A stretch of 64,000 bases of DNA, from assembly GCF_018614575.1 (NCBI RefSeq), contig NZ_JAGGOJ010000035.1:1-64000 (forward strand), read 5' to 3'. A model generated the notes under the pieces. It saw only the letters and a program-made list of their open reading frames with translations, made no database searches and was not told the DNA's origin. The stretch comes from Streptomyces sp. ISL-10 (lineage in GTDB: Bacteria > Actinomycetota > Actinomycetes > Streptomycetales > Streptomycetaceae). Both the position numbers and the translations under genes were made by a program. Shown here one piece after another: positions 50,790-58,701 of this stretch (position 1 is its first letter; the number at the start of each line of letters is the position of its first letter).

Positions 50790-52082
50790 ATGTCGGGGAC
50801 GGGTGTGCGGCCGTACGGGGAGATCACTTTCGACGCGGACGGCGATGTACTGGGGCCGTACGGCGGTCTCGTGGACCAGGACGTCACGGACCTGGTGATG
50901 TTCGCCCACGGATGGAACAACTCTCCGGGGACGGCCCGGCGGCTCTACGCGTCGTTCTTCGCGCCCTTCCCCAAGCTGGTGGCCCAGACCCCGCAGGCAC
51001 GGCTGGGATACGCGGGCGTCGTCTGGCCCTCCATGCGGTTCTCGGACGAGCCGATCCCCGACGTCGAGCCGCCGGCCGCGGGCGCTCAGCCGTCGGGCCC
51101 GGGCCTGGACGGGGCGACGCGTGCGGTGCTCGCGGAGCTGTTCCCCGGCCATCGCGACACCGTGGACAGACTGGCGCTGCTGCTGGACGAACAGCCGGAG
51201 TCACGTGCCGCGTTCGCCGAGTTCGGCATGCTGGCACGGCAGTTGGCGGCCGCGCCCCCGGGCGGTCTGGAGACGGGCTTCGCCGAGGACCTGCCCCACG
51301 ACGAGCAGAGCCCGCCCGCGGTGCTGTACGAGGACACGCTCACCCTGTGCCGCAGGCTGGCCGCCGCGCTGGACGCGGAGTCCGGCTCGCTGTACGGCGC
51401 GATCCCGTTCGGCGGCGGGCTGCGCTCCGCGTGGCTGGGCGCCAAGGAGTTGCTGCGGCAGACGACCTACTACGCGATGAAGCGCCGCGCGGGGACGGTC
51501 GGCGAGCTGGGGCTCGGCCCGCTGCTCGGCCGGCTGGCCCGCTCGGCGCCGCGGCTGCGGGTGCACCTCGTCGGACACAGCCAGGGCGCACGGCTGGTGG
51601 CCTTCGCGCTGCGTGGTCTGCCGGAGGGCGCGGACAACGTGAAGTCGGTGACGCTGCTGCAAGGGGGCCTGTCCCACTACGCGTTCGCGTGTGGGCTGCC
51701 GCACGCCCCGCACAGCGCGGGCGCGCTCGCCGCCGTGCAGGAGCGGGTCGACGGGCCGGTCGTGGCCTGCTACTCACGCCACGACAGCGCGCTCGGCGTG
51801 TTCTACCCGCTGGCATCCGCCCTTGCCGGGGACTCCGTATCGGCCGTGGGCAGCGACCGGCGGTGGTGGGCGATGGGCCACGACGGCATACAGGCCGTCG
51901 ACGGCACGCCGCGGCTGACTCTGGAAGAGGCGCTGCGCGACGGCCTGCCGGACTCGGGATGCGTCAGCGTCGACGCGGCGCAGGTGGTGCGCCGCGGTGG
52001 CCCGCCTGCGGGTGCGCACAGCGACATCTGCCACGAGGAACTGGCCCGGGTGGTACTGGCGGCGGGCCGTGTCGGCCGCTGA
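50790..52082 (+). CDS. Alpha/beta-hydrolase-fold serine hydrolase (uncharacterised)
   Basis: 430 residues, soluble. An oxyanion-like segment LVMFAHGWNNSPGTAR near residue 35 and the nucleophile elbow VHLVGHSQGARLV (Ser264) define the fold. The region between them (residues 80-250) is a large insertion rich in Ala and Gly that likely forms a lid. A candidate acid/His pair lies in VACYSRHDSALG. Substrate unknown; could be a lipase or esterase. GGGAGGGACAGG precedes the ATG. Followed by a small zinc-ribbon protein gene 114 bp later. Confidence 0.8.
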   Translation: MSGTGVRPYGEITFDADGDVLGPYGGLVDQDVTDLVMFAHGWNNSPGTARRLYASFFAPFPKLVAQTPQARLGYAGVVWPSMRFSDEPIPDVEPPAAGAQPSGPGLDGATRAVLAELFPGHRDTVDRLALLLDEQPESRAAFAEFGMLARQLAAAPPGGLETGFAEDLPHDEQSPPAVLYEDTLTLCRRLAAALDAESGSLYGAIPFGGGLRSAWLGAKELLRQTTYYAMKRRAGTVGELGLGPLLGRLARSAPRLRVHLVGHSQGARLVAFALRGLPEGADNVKSVTLLQGGLSHYAFACGLPHAPHSAGALAAVQERVDGPVVACYSRHDSALGVFYPLASALAGDSVSAVGSDRRWWAMGHDGIQAVDGTPRLTLEEALRDGLPDSGCVSVDAAQVVRRGGPPAGAHSDICHEELARVVLAAGRVGR

Positions 52083-52196
52083 AACGGGGGCGTGATCCGG
52101 TCGACATCACCGCTCGCGATTTTGGATGGAGCCGAAACGGGCACTCCTACGTCCATTCTTCAACGCCGATGTACCAGCGACGGAGGTGTCGACGCG

Positions 52197-52808
52197 ATGG
52201 CCGGTTTCCGAAGTCTTGCGAGACAGGTGCGTGACGCGCGGTGTGACTTGGCGCTGCGGCGCTACTCACTGCGCAAGTGCCTGGAGAGGTTCGCCCCTTA
52301 CGGGCACAGGGCCACTTGGGATCATCTGTGCGCCAGGCACAGCATCGAGCCCGAGGACAGGGCCCCGGATCCGGCGCGGCTGGTGGCCGCGCTTGAGGAG
52401 TTGGAACAGGCGCGGGCGGTATGGCTCGCGTACGAGGAGAACTTCGCGGACCGCCGCAAACGGGAGAAGCACGAGGGGCTGCGGCGGCCCGGACACATCG
52501 ACGACTGGCATCGCCGGACCTGGGGCGGGAACGGGGTCGCCCGCTGCGACAGCCCCGCCACACATCCCTCCGAGCCGCTGGACGAGGTGCTGCGCCGACT
52601 GATCGGCGCGCTGGAGGCGGAACCCGGGGATGCCTGCCCGGTGTGCAGGGGAACGCACATCGTGTGGCGCCAGGACCTGGAGCACGAGCCGTGGTTCGGC
52701 CCGGTCTGCACCGACTGCGGGATCGTGGTGCCGCAACCCGTCCTGACACCGGAGGCGGTGGCCGCGGCGAAGCGCGCGGGGTCCCGGGAGCTCGCGTCGG
52801 TCGCGTGA
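52197..52808 (+). CDS. Hypothetical protein with C-terminal zinc ribbon
   Basis: 203 residues, no family recognised. The N-terminal half is helical and basic (LARQVRDARCDLALRRYSLR). The C-terminus has two CxxC knuckles, CPVCRGTHIVW and CTDCGIVVP, about 23 residues apart, consistent with a zinc ribbon. GGAGGTG lies 8 nt before the ATG at 52197. It stands between the serine hydrolase and, after a remnant on the other strand, an RNA ligase. The ribbon may bind nucleic acid, but this is a guess. Confidence 0.7.
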   Translation: MAGFRSLARQVRDARCDLALRRYSLRKCLERFAPYGHRATWDHLCARHSIEPEDRAPDPARLVAALEELEQARAVWLAYEENFADRRKREKHEGLRRPGHIDDWHRRTWGGNGVARCDSPATHPSEPLDEVLRRLIGALEAEPGDACPVCRGTHIVWRQDLEHEPWFGPVCTDCGIVVPQPVLTPEAVAAAKRAGSRELASVA

Positions 52809-52895
52809 GGGACACGGGGTTCCGGGTCGGGGGCCCGGGACCTTTCCGTCGGCGCGCGGGCGGTGTTGCGTCCCACGCGGCGTCGGTGACCCGCG

Positions 52896-53075
52896 GTCCA
52901 CCTCGTGTGCGTACATCCGCGGGACGTCGTCGGGCAGTTCCGCGTCGGCCACGCGCAACAGCGCCGTCTCCTCGGGGAGATGACAGCCGCCGCAGCCCGT
53001 CTCGTGAGGGCTGGCCATGCCTGCGAAGACCGTGCGAACGCGGTCCGCCGCCGCGGTGAGTGCTGGGGAGGCCAT
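52896..53075 (-). pseudogene. Truncated N-terminus of a conserved Streptomyces hypothetical protein
   Basis: The minus strand from 53075 encodes ALTAAADRVRTVFAGMASPH then ETGCGGCHLPEETALLRVAD and ELPDDVPRMYAHEV, a protein-like opening with paired Cys and strong GC3 bias. After HEVD the reading continues into sequence without family character and antisense to the neighbouring gene. I recall full-length streptomycete proteins with a GCxxCY...AHEV opening followed by about 100 more residues. Probably a 3'-deleted gene. Confidence 0.6.
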
Positions 53076-53219
53076 GTGCGCCACGTCCCGTCAAGGGCTC
53101 GCGGCTCGCGGCTCGCGCCGGCCGAAGATCCCGACGCTACCAGAGGCCAAATCCCGTGGCCCAGCAGGATTACGGGGCCGACAGTAGAGGGCGAGTAGGA
53201 CCACGACCGAGGAGCCCTG

Positions 53220-54293
53220 ATGTCGACGCTGCGCGTCACCGCCGAAGTCCTGACCGTGCACGAGCACCCGAACGCCGACGCCCTGGAGCTGGCCCAAGTG
53301 GGCCTGTACCGCGCCGTCGTCGCCAAGGGCGTCTATCGCACCGGTGACGCCGCCCTCTACATCCCCGAGCAGGCCGTGCTCCCGACCGGGCTGATCGACG
53401 AGCTCGGCCTGACCGGCCGGCTCGCGGGCGGCGAGGCCAACCGGGTCAAGGCGGTCCGGCTGCGCGGCGAGCTGTCGCAGGGCATCGTCTGCCGGCCGCG
53501 TGCGCTCGCGGACGTGGACCTGGCGCAGGCGGCCGCGGACGGCACGGACTTCGCCGAGCGGCTCGCGATCACCAAGTGGGCGCCGCCGATCCCGCCCCGG
53601 ATGAACGGCGACGTGGAGGCGGCACCGGACCTGCTGCCGTGGGTGGACATGGAGAACCTGCAGCGCTACCCGGGCATCTTCGAGCCCGGCGAGCCGGTCG
53701 TGCTGACGGAGAAGCTGCACGGCTCGGCCTGCCTGTTGACGTACTCCGCGGCTGAGGGCGGAAAAGTGCAGGTCTCGTCCAAGGGCTTCGGTGCCAAGGG
53801 CCTCGCCATCAGGCAGGACCCGAGCAACCTGTACTGGCGGGCCGTCCTGACGCACGACGTGCCGTCGGCCGCCGCGCGCCTGGCCGAGAAGCTGGGTGCG
53901 AGCCGGGTCGGCGTCTTCGGCGAGGTGTACGGGGCGGGGGTGCAGGATCTCGCGTACGGGGCGAACGCCCGCGCCGAGGACGGCCTGGGGTACGCCGTGT
54001 TCGATGTGTCGGCGGAGATCGACGGGCGGCTCCGCTGGCTGGACGCGACCGCGCTGCTGGCAGGCGAACTGCCGCTGGTACCACGGCTGTACGAGGGCCC
54101 GTACGACACCGACGAGGTGCTGCGCCTGGCGACCGGCCGGGAGACGGTCTCGGGGCGCGAGCTGCACCTGCGCGAGGGCGTGGTGATCCGCCCGGCGGTG
54201 GAGCGCTACAGCCCGGTCGTGGGCGGCCGGGCGATCGCCAAGGCGGTGAGCCCGGCATACCTGACCCGCAAGGGCGGCACGGAGTTCGAGTAG
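53220..54293 (+). CDS. ATP-dependent RNA ligase, DRB0094 (Rnl5/DraRnl) family
   Basis: 357 residues. An N-terminal OB-fold-like module (residues 1-100, LTVHEHPNADALELAQVGLY) precedes the nucleotidyltransferase core. Motif I is EKLHGSACLLTY with the adenylated Lys near residue 163, motif IV EGVVIRP, motif V AKAVSPAYLTRK. This matches the Deinococcus DraRnl layout (N-terminal OB domain, unlike T4 ligases). It seals 3'-OH RNA/DNA nicks and would serve RNA repair. Only ATG 53220 starts the family's N-terminus; GAGGAG is 5 nt upstream. No partner kinase/phosphatase or RtcB is nearby. Confidence 0.9.
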   Translation: MSTLRVTAEVLTVHEHPNADALELAQVGLYRAVVAKGVYRTGDAALYIPEQAVLPTGLIDELGLTGRLAGGEANRVKAVRLRGELSQGIVCRPRALADVDLAQAAADGTDFAERLAITKWAPPIPPRMNGDVEAAPDLLPWVDMENLQRYPGIFEPGEPVVLTEKLHGSACLLTYSAAEGGKVQVSSKGFGAKGLAIRQDPSNLYWRAVLTHDVPSAAARLAEKLGASRVGVFGEVYGAGVQDLAYGANARAEDGLGYAVFDVSAEIDGRLRWLDATALLAGELPLVPRLYEGPYDTDEVLRLATGRETVSGRELHLREGVVIRPAVERYSPVVGGRAIAKAVSPAYLTRKGGTEFE

Positions 54294-54723
54294 GCGGCGG
54301 TGGCGGGAGCGGGCGTGGTCCGGTGCGGGGCGGGGCGGGGCGGGCGGTGAGGCAAGGCCCGCGCGCCCGGGGCCGGGCCCGTTCCCGGCGGGCCCCGCGG
54401 TGAAAGCCGTCGGCCCCGGCCCCGGCCGACGTCCGACGCCCGACCGACGCGCAGGCACCGCACGGCATGGGCGCGGCGGGCACCGCCCGCCGAAGACACC
54501 ACCGACACACGGCGCGGTTCGCGCTCGCACCATCCCGCCGGACGCGGCCCGCACATCCCACCGAACCGGCGCACGCGGCACGACACCGGCACAGCCCCCG
54601 AGTCCCATCGCCCTTCAGGCGGCAGGCGACGCGGTCCGCCGCGCCCGGCGCGGTCCGTACCCCGCACGGACCGCGGAGGCACCGCCCGGGCGTGAGGCCC
54701 GGTTCCGCCGGGCGTCGCCCGGC
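54294..54723. other. 430-bp GC-rich gap, no gene seen
   Basis: Between the convergent RNA ligase and soxR. Short open frames have skewed, non-protein-like composition (Pro/Arg/His runs). Simple-sequence character such as GGGGCGGGGCGGGGCGGG near 54328 and CCGGCCCCGGCCCCGGCC near 54411. No hairpin of terminator quality stood out. Confidence 0.6.
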
Positions 54724-55203
54724 TCAGGTGCCGGTCCGCCCCGCGCGGCGTCGTTCCGGTAGCAGGCGGGAGCCGGTCAGTTGGTCGCCGAAGACATCGT
54801 CCGGGTTGGAGAGCACACACGTCTCCAGGGACAGACAGCCGCAGCCGATGCAGTCGGTCAGGTGGTCGCGGAGCCGGCCGAGCTGTTTGATCCGCTCGTC
54901 GAGTTCGCCGCGCCAGGCCACCGACAGGCGGGCCCAGTCCTCGCGGTCGGGCGTGCGCTCCTCCGGCAGCTCGGCGAGCGCCTCGCGGATGGTGGCGAGC
55001 GGAATGCCCACGCGCTGTGCGGCCCGTACGAAGGCGACGCGCCGCAGCGCGTCCCTGCTGTAACGGCGCTGGTTCCCCGCGGTGCGGCGACTGCTGATGA
55101 GGCCCTTGGACTCGTAGAAGTGCAGGGCGGACACGGCCGCGCCACTGCGCGCGGAGAGCTGGCCGACCGTGAGCTCGTGGATCTTCTCAGGAATCTGTGG
55201 CAC
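54724..55203 (-). CDS. soxR: Redox-sensing MerR-family regulator SoxR
   Basis: 159 residues. MerR helix-turn-helix (LTVGQLSARSGAAVSALHFY, then ESKGLISSRRTAGNQRRY), a dimerisation helix, then the [2Fe-2S] cluster loop CIGCGCLSLETC, i.e. C-x2-C-x-C-x5-C, unique to SoxR. In streptomycetes SoxR senses redox-cycling secondary metabolites directly rather than superoxide and turns on a handful of oxidoreductase and monooxygenase genes. The C-terminal 20 residues are basic. Divergent from the MaoC-like gene; 109 bp lie between them. Confidence 0.96.
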   Translation of the reverse strand: MPQIPEKIHELTVGQLSARSGAAVSALHFYESKGLISSRRTAGNQRRYSRDALRRVAFVRAAQRVGIPLATIREALAELPEERTPDREDWARLSVAWRGELDERIKQLGRLRDHLTDCIGCGCLSLETCVLSNPDDVFGDQLTGSRLLPERRRAGRTGT

Positions 55204-55254
55204 TCCTCGAACCCTAGCGGCCGTCCGTTGACAGGAGCGCCTACGCCCACCATT

Positions 55255-55270
55255 CTGAGCAAGCGCTTAG
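55255..55270. promoter_or_regulatory. Operator-like palindrome ahead of the MaoC gene
   Basis: CTGAGC-AAGC-GCTTAG: arms CTRAGC and GCTYAG, 4-nt centre, 42 bp before the MaoC start. On the reverse strand it reads CTAAGC-GCTT-GCTCAG and matches the site ahead of the nearby TetR gene at 56432-56447. Confidence 0.65.
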
Positions 55271-55312
55271 ACATTGGGCGTTCGACAGATGTGAGAGGCA
55301 GGGACCAGGGAC

Positions 55313-55774
55313 ATGGCAGAGCCGAGGATCTTCACCTCCCCCGAGGAGCTGCGCGCCGGGGTCGGCGAGCAGCTCGGGCACAGCGACTGGCTGGAGGTCG
55401 ACCAGAAGCGGATCGACCTCTTCGCCGACGCCACCGGCGACCACCAGTGGATTCACATCGATCCGGAGCGCGCGGCGAGCGGCCCCTTCGGCACGACGAT
55501 CGCCCACGGCTATCTGACGCTGTCGCTGCTGCCGGCCCTGGTGCCGCAGGTGCTGCGGGTCGAGGGCATGAAGATGGGCATCAACTACGGCACCAACAAG
55601 GTGCGCTTCCCCGCGCCCGTCCCGGTCGGCTCGCGGCTGCGCGCCACGGCCGTGCTGCAGAGCGTCGAGGAGGCGGGCGGCGGCGTGCAGGTGACCGCCC
55701 TCGTCACCATCGAGCGCGAGGGCGGCGACAAGCCGGTGTGCGTGGCGGAGTCCGTGTCCCGCTACTTCTTCTGA
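55313..55774 (+). CDS. MaoC-family (R)-specific enoyl-CoA hydratase
   Basis: 153-residue single hot-dog fold. The hydratase-2 motif with catalytic Asp and His is FADATGDHQWIHIDPERA near residue 44, and GPFGTTIAHGYLTLSLLP follows. It hydrates trans-2-enoyl-CoA to (R)-3-hydroxyacyl-CoA. The ATG at 55313 has AGGGAC upstream. Its end overlaps the stop region of the convergent TetR gene by 13 bp. That regulator and this gene share a palindrome family. Confidence 0.93.
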   Translation: MAEPRIFTSPEELRAGVGEQLGHSDWLEVDQKRIDLFADATGDHQWIHIDPERAASGPFGTTIAHGYLTLSLLPALVPQVLRVEGMKMGINYGTNKVRFPAPVPVGSRLRATAVLQSVEEAGGGVQVTALVTIEREGGDKPVCVAESVSRYFF

Positions 55775-56388
55775 GCGCCCACCATCCGCAGGACGAGGTC
55801 GGCGTAGAACACGCCGACCTCGTCCGGCGTCCGCCTCCCCTGGGTGTTGAACCACCGGGCCACGTCGATGCAGAGCGACAGCACGGCGACGGCGGTGCCG
55901 GGCACGTCCGGCACCTCGAACTCGCCGGCCGCCACGCCCTCTTCGAGGAGGCGGCGCACCACGGCGTCCGTCTCGCGCCGCAGCTCGATGATCTCGGCAC
56001 GGTGGGCCTCGCCGAGTGCGTCCAGTTCGTACTGCACCACCCGCGCCGTGGTGTAGCGGCCGGCGTGCCAGCGGACGAAGGACCGTACGGCGCCGGCGAG
56101 CCGCTCGGTGGGGGTGCCGTCGGCCTCGTAGGCGGCGGAAAGGATCTCCAGCGCCCTGTCGTGGCCGATCCTGCTGATCCGGTGGAGCAGCTCTTCCTTG
56201 GTCTTGTAGTGGATGTAGAGCGCGGCCGGGCTCATACCGGCCCGGCCCGCGATGTCACGTGTGGTGGTCGCGTGGTAGCCGCGCTCTGCGAACGCCTCGA
56301 CCGCGGCGACCAGCAACTTCCGGGCCGCCTCCGGGGTGACCTCGTCCCACGGCTTGTCCTCGTCGGCCGTCTGGTCCGCCGCAGTCAT
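55762..56388 (-). CDS. TetR-family regulator, probably of acyl-CoA metabolism
   Basis: 208 residues. Helix-turn-helix at residues 24-65 (LLVAAVEAFAERGYHATTTR, DIAGRAGMSPAALYIHYKTK) and a TetR_C_17-like ligand domain with VRSFVRWHAGRYTTARVVQY. Its own leader and the MaoC leader carry the same CTAAGC-N4-GCTCA palindrome, so it likely represses both. Tail-to-tail overlap of 13 bp with the MaoC gene. Confidence 0.88.
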   Translation of the reverse strand: MTAADQTADEDKPWDEVTPEAARKLLVAAVEAFAERGYHATTTRDIAGRAGMSPAALYIHYKTKEELLHRISRIGHDRALEILSAAYEADGTPTERLAGAVRSFVRWHAGRYTTARVVQYELDALGEAHRAEIIELRRETDAVVRRLLEEGVAAGEFEVPDVPGTAVAVLSLCIDVARWFNTQGRRTPDEVGVFYADLVLRMVGAQKK

Positions 56389-56431
56389 CGCTCGCCCCTT
56401 CCCTGGTCAGGACGAACACCATACCGTGACG

Positions 56432-56447
56432 GTGAGCGGTCGCTTAG
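56432..56447. promoter_or_regulatory. Operator-like palindrome ahead of the TetR gene
   Basis: GTGAGC-GGTC-GCTTAG; reverse strand CTAAGC-GACC-GCTCAC, sharing both arms with the MaoC site. It lies 43 bp before the TetR start and overlaps the stop codon of the YiaA/B gene. A separate 11-bp palindrome ACCGTGACGGT is at 56423-56433. Confidence 0.65.
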
Positions 56448-56731
56448 AGCTTGTGGAACGGGTCGTGCTCGGCGAGCAGCTTCTCCAGCCGGGCCTGGTC
56501 GACGCGGCTGACGATCTGCCCGGCCTCCTGCCGGTCCCTGACCACCTTGGCGAGCGTGAAGGCCGAGGTGGTCAGGTACAGGACGGCGATGCCGAGGAAG
56601 GCGCGCACCCAGGCGTCGGCCTCCATGTTGAAGATCCCCACGGCGACCGCCCCGATCGCGATGGCGAAGGAAGCGACGGCCTGGCCGTAGTACGCCGCGG
56701 TGTTCTGCTGCTTGACCGGTGTCTCACTCAT
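56444..56731 (-). CDS. YiaA/YiaB-family small membrane protein
   Basis: 95 residues with two transmembrane helices (YGQAVASFAIAIGAVAVGIF and WVRAFLGIAVLYLTTSAFTL) and the family's N-terminal NTAAYYGQ. A charged cytoplasmic tail, RQEAGQIVSRVDQARLEKLL, follows. Function unknown. The start at 56731 gives MSETPVKQQ. The acyl-CoA dehydrogenase gene ends 83 bp upstream on the same strand. Confidence 0.88.
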   Translation of the reverse strand: MSETPVKQQNTAAYYGQAVASFAIAIGAVAVGIFNMEADAWVRAFLGIAVLYLTTSAFTLAKVVRDRQEAGQIVSRVDQARLEKLLAEHDPFHKL

Positions 56732-56814
56732 GCGCACAGCGTCGCGCCCGCGCCGGCCCCTGGCATGCGCGCTCGTACTCACCTTGCGTACTCAGCCACC
56801 GTCCGCGGCCCGGC

Positions 56815-57966
56815 TCAGAAGGCGGAGACGCCGGTCAGCGCGCGGCCGATGATCAGCTTCTGGATCTGGCTGGTGCCCTCGTACAGCGTCATCACCCGGG
56901 CGTCGCGCAGCAGTTTGCCGACCGGGTACTCGTCGATGTAGCCGTAGCCGCCGAAGACCTGGAGGGCGTTGTTGGCGGCACGGACGGCGGCCTCGGAGGC
57001 GAAGAGCTTGGCCTTGGAGGCGGCGGTGGCGAAGTTCTCGCCGCGGTCGACGAGGTCGGCGACCCGCCAGGTCAGGAGCCGGGCGGCGTCCACGTCGACG
57101 GCGATGTCGCTGATCAGTTCCTGGACCAGCTGGTAATGGGCGATGGGCTTGCCGAACTGCTCGCGCTCGCCCGCATACCCGACCGCAGCGTCCAGCGCGG
57201 CCTGCGCGATGCCGACGCAGCCCGCGGCCACCGACATCCGGCCCTTGGCGAGCGCGGACATGGCGATGGAGAAGCCCTCGCCCTCGGGCCCGAGCAGGGC
57301 GCCGGCAGGCACCCGGACGCCGTCGAGGACCAGCTCGGCGGTGGCCTGGCCGCGCAGTCCGAGCTTCCCGTGGATCGTGCGGCGGGTCAGTCCGGGCGTG
57401 TCGGTGGGGACCAGGAAGGCGGACACGCCCCGGTGGCCGGGAGCTTCGTTGGTGCGGGCGAAGAGCAGCACCACATCGGCCCAGGTGCCGTTGGTGATGA
57501 ACATCTTGGCGCCGTTGATCACGTAGTCGCCGCCGTCGCGTACGGCCCGGGTGCTCAGGTTCCCGGCGTCCGAGCCGGTGCCGGGCTCGGTGAGGCCGAA
57601 GCAGCCGATGGCCTCGCCCGCGGTCAGGCGGGGCAGCCAGTGCCGTTTCTGCTCCTCGGTGCCGTATGCGGCGACGGTCTTGGCGACCAGGCCGAGCGAG
57701 ACGGAGACGATGCCGCGCACGGAGGAGTCACCACGGCCCAGCTCCTCGGTGACCAGGCAGTACGCGAGGTGGTCGCCGCCGGAGCCGCCGTACTCCTCGT
57801 CGACGGTGAGCCCGAGGAAGCCGAGCGCGCCGAGTTTTTTCACGATTCCCCGGTCGACGCTCTCGGCGCGGTCCCACGCGACGACGTGCGGGGTGATCTC
57901 GCGGGCGACGAAGTCCCTGGCGAGCTGCCGTACGGCCGTCTGTTCCTCGCCGAGTTCCAGGTTCAT
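56815..57966 (-). CDS. Acyl-CoA dehydrogenase
   Basis: 383-residue FAD enzyme of the short/medium-chain type. Signatures CFGLTEPGTGSDAGN and GKPIAHYQLVQELISDIAVD, and the catalytic Glu region MTLYEGTSQIQKLIIGRAL near the C-terminus are all intact. It catalyses the first oxidation of beta-oxidation or of branched amino-acid catabolism; chain length is not predictable. Divergent from a TetR gene with a 17-bp palindrome between them. No ribosome site is strong before the ATG at 57966. Confidence 0.94.
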   Translation of the reverse strand: MNLELGEEQTAVRQLARDFVAREITPHVVAWDRAESVDRGIVKKLGALGFLGLTVDEEYGGSGGDHLAYCLVTEELGRGDSSVRGIVSVSLGLVAKTVAAYGTEEQKRHWLPRLTAGEAIGCFGLTEPGTGSDAGNLSTRAVRDGGDYVINGAKMFITNGTWADVVLLFARTNEAPGHRGVSAFLVPTDTPGLTRRTIHGKLGLRGQATAELVLDGVRVPAGALLGPEGEGFSIAMSALAKGRMSVAAGCVGIAQAALDAAVGYAGEREQFGKPIAHYQLVQELISDIAVDVDAARLLTWRVADLVDRGENFATAASKAKLFASEAAVRAANNALQVFGGYGYIDEYPVGKLLRDARVMTLYEGTSQIQKLIIGRALTGVSAF

Positions 57967-57985
57967 CTGCGGCCACCCCTACTTT

Positions 57986-58002
57986 AACTATCACTGCTAG
58001 TT
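57986..58002. promoter_or_regulatory. 17-bp palindromic operator between acyl-CoA dehydrogenase and TetR genes
   Basis: AACTATCACTGCTAGTT is symmetric at 14 of 16 paired positions, AACTA-N-CA-N-TG-N-TAGTT, and lies in the 64-bp divergent gap. AT-rich for this genome. Positioned to repress both genes; the TetR next to it is the obvious ligand. Confidence 0.75.
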
Positions 58003-58030
58003 TCTCTTTCGCAGCCCTACTATGTGCCGC

Positions 58031-58687
58031 ATGGCCCGACCGCGCAAGCCCCTCCTCAGCAGAGAACTCATCGTCGAGACGGCGAGCGCGCTCGTGGACG
58101 CCGAGGGACTCGACGCGGTCTCCACCCGGCGCCTCGCGGCCGAACTCGGCGTGAGCGGCCCCTCGCTGTACAACCACTTCCGCAACAAGGACGAGATCCT
58201 CGACGCCGTCGCCGACGCGGTCAGCGCCCAGGTCGATCTGTCGATGTTCGCGGAGGACGACCCCCGCGACTGGCGCACCGCACTGCACGACTACGCGGTC
58301 TCCTACCGTGCCGCGCTGACCGCCCACCCCCACACGGTTCCCCTGCTCGCCCACGGCCCCCGCCGCCGCCCGGCGGGACTCAGGGTCGCCGACGCCGTCT
58401 TCGGCGCGATGGTCCGCGCGGGCTGGCCCCCTGCCCAGGCCACGCACATCGGCGCGCTGATGCGGTACTTCATCACCGGCTCGGCACTCGGGTCCTTCGC
58501 CCGGGGCTTCGTCGACGACGCGGCGGCGTACGACCCGGCCGACTACCCGCACCTGGGCCAGGCCCACCTGCTGGCCGACCGCCAGGAGAAGGTCGACGAG
58601 GGAGCGTTCGAGACCGGTCTGAGCGCCCTGCTCGACGGTCTCGCGCTCCAGTACGAGACACTTCGGCCGCCGCCGAACCGTCGCTGA
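58031..58687 (+). CDS. TetR/AcrR-family regulator (TetR_C domain)
   Basis: 218 residues. Helix-turn-helix at residues 10-50: IVETASALVDAEGLDAVSTR then RLAAELGVSGPSLYNHFRNK. The rest resembles the classical TetR_C ligand domain (YRAALTAHPHTVPLLAHGPR). ATG 58031 gives MARPRKPLLSRE, as in relatives; ATG 58022 is possible. Likely represses the divergent acyl-CoA dehydrogenase via the palindrome at 57986. An ArsR-like regulator follows 14 bp later, so the two regulators may be cotranscribed. Confidence 0.88.
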   Translation: MARPRKPLLSRELIVETASALVDAEGLDAVSTRRLAAELGVSGPSLYNHFRNKDEILDAVADAVSAQVDLSMFAEDDPRDWRTALHDYAVSYRAALTAHPHTVPLLAHGPRRRPAGLRVADAVFGAMVRAGWPPAQATHIGALMRYFITGSALGSFARGFVDDAAAYDPADYPHLGQAHLLADRQEKVDEGAFETGLSALLDGLALQYETLRPPPNRR

Positions 58688-58701
58688 CGCATCCTGGGGC
58701 C

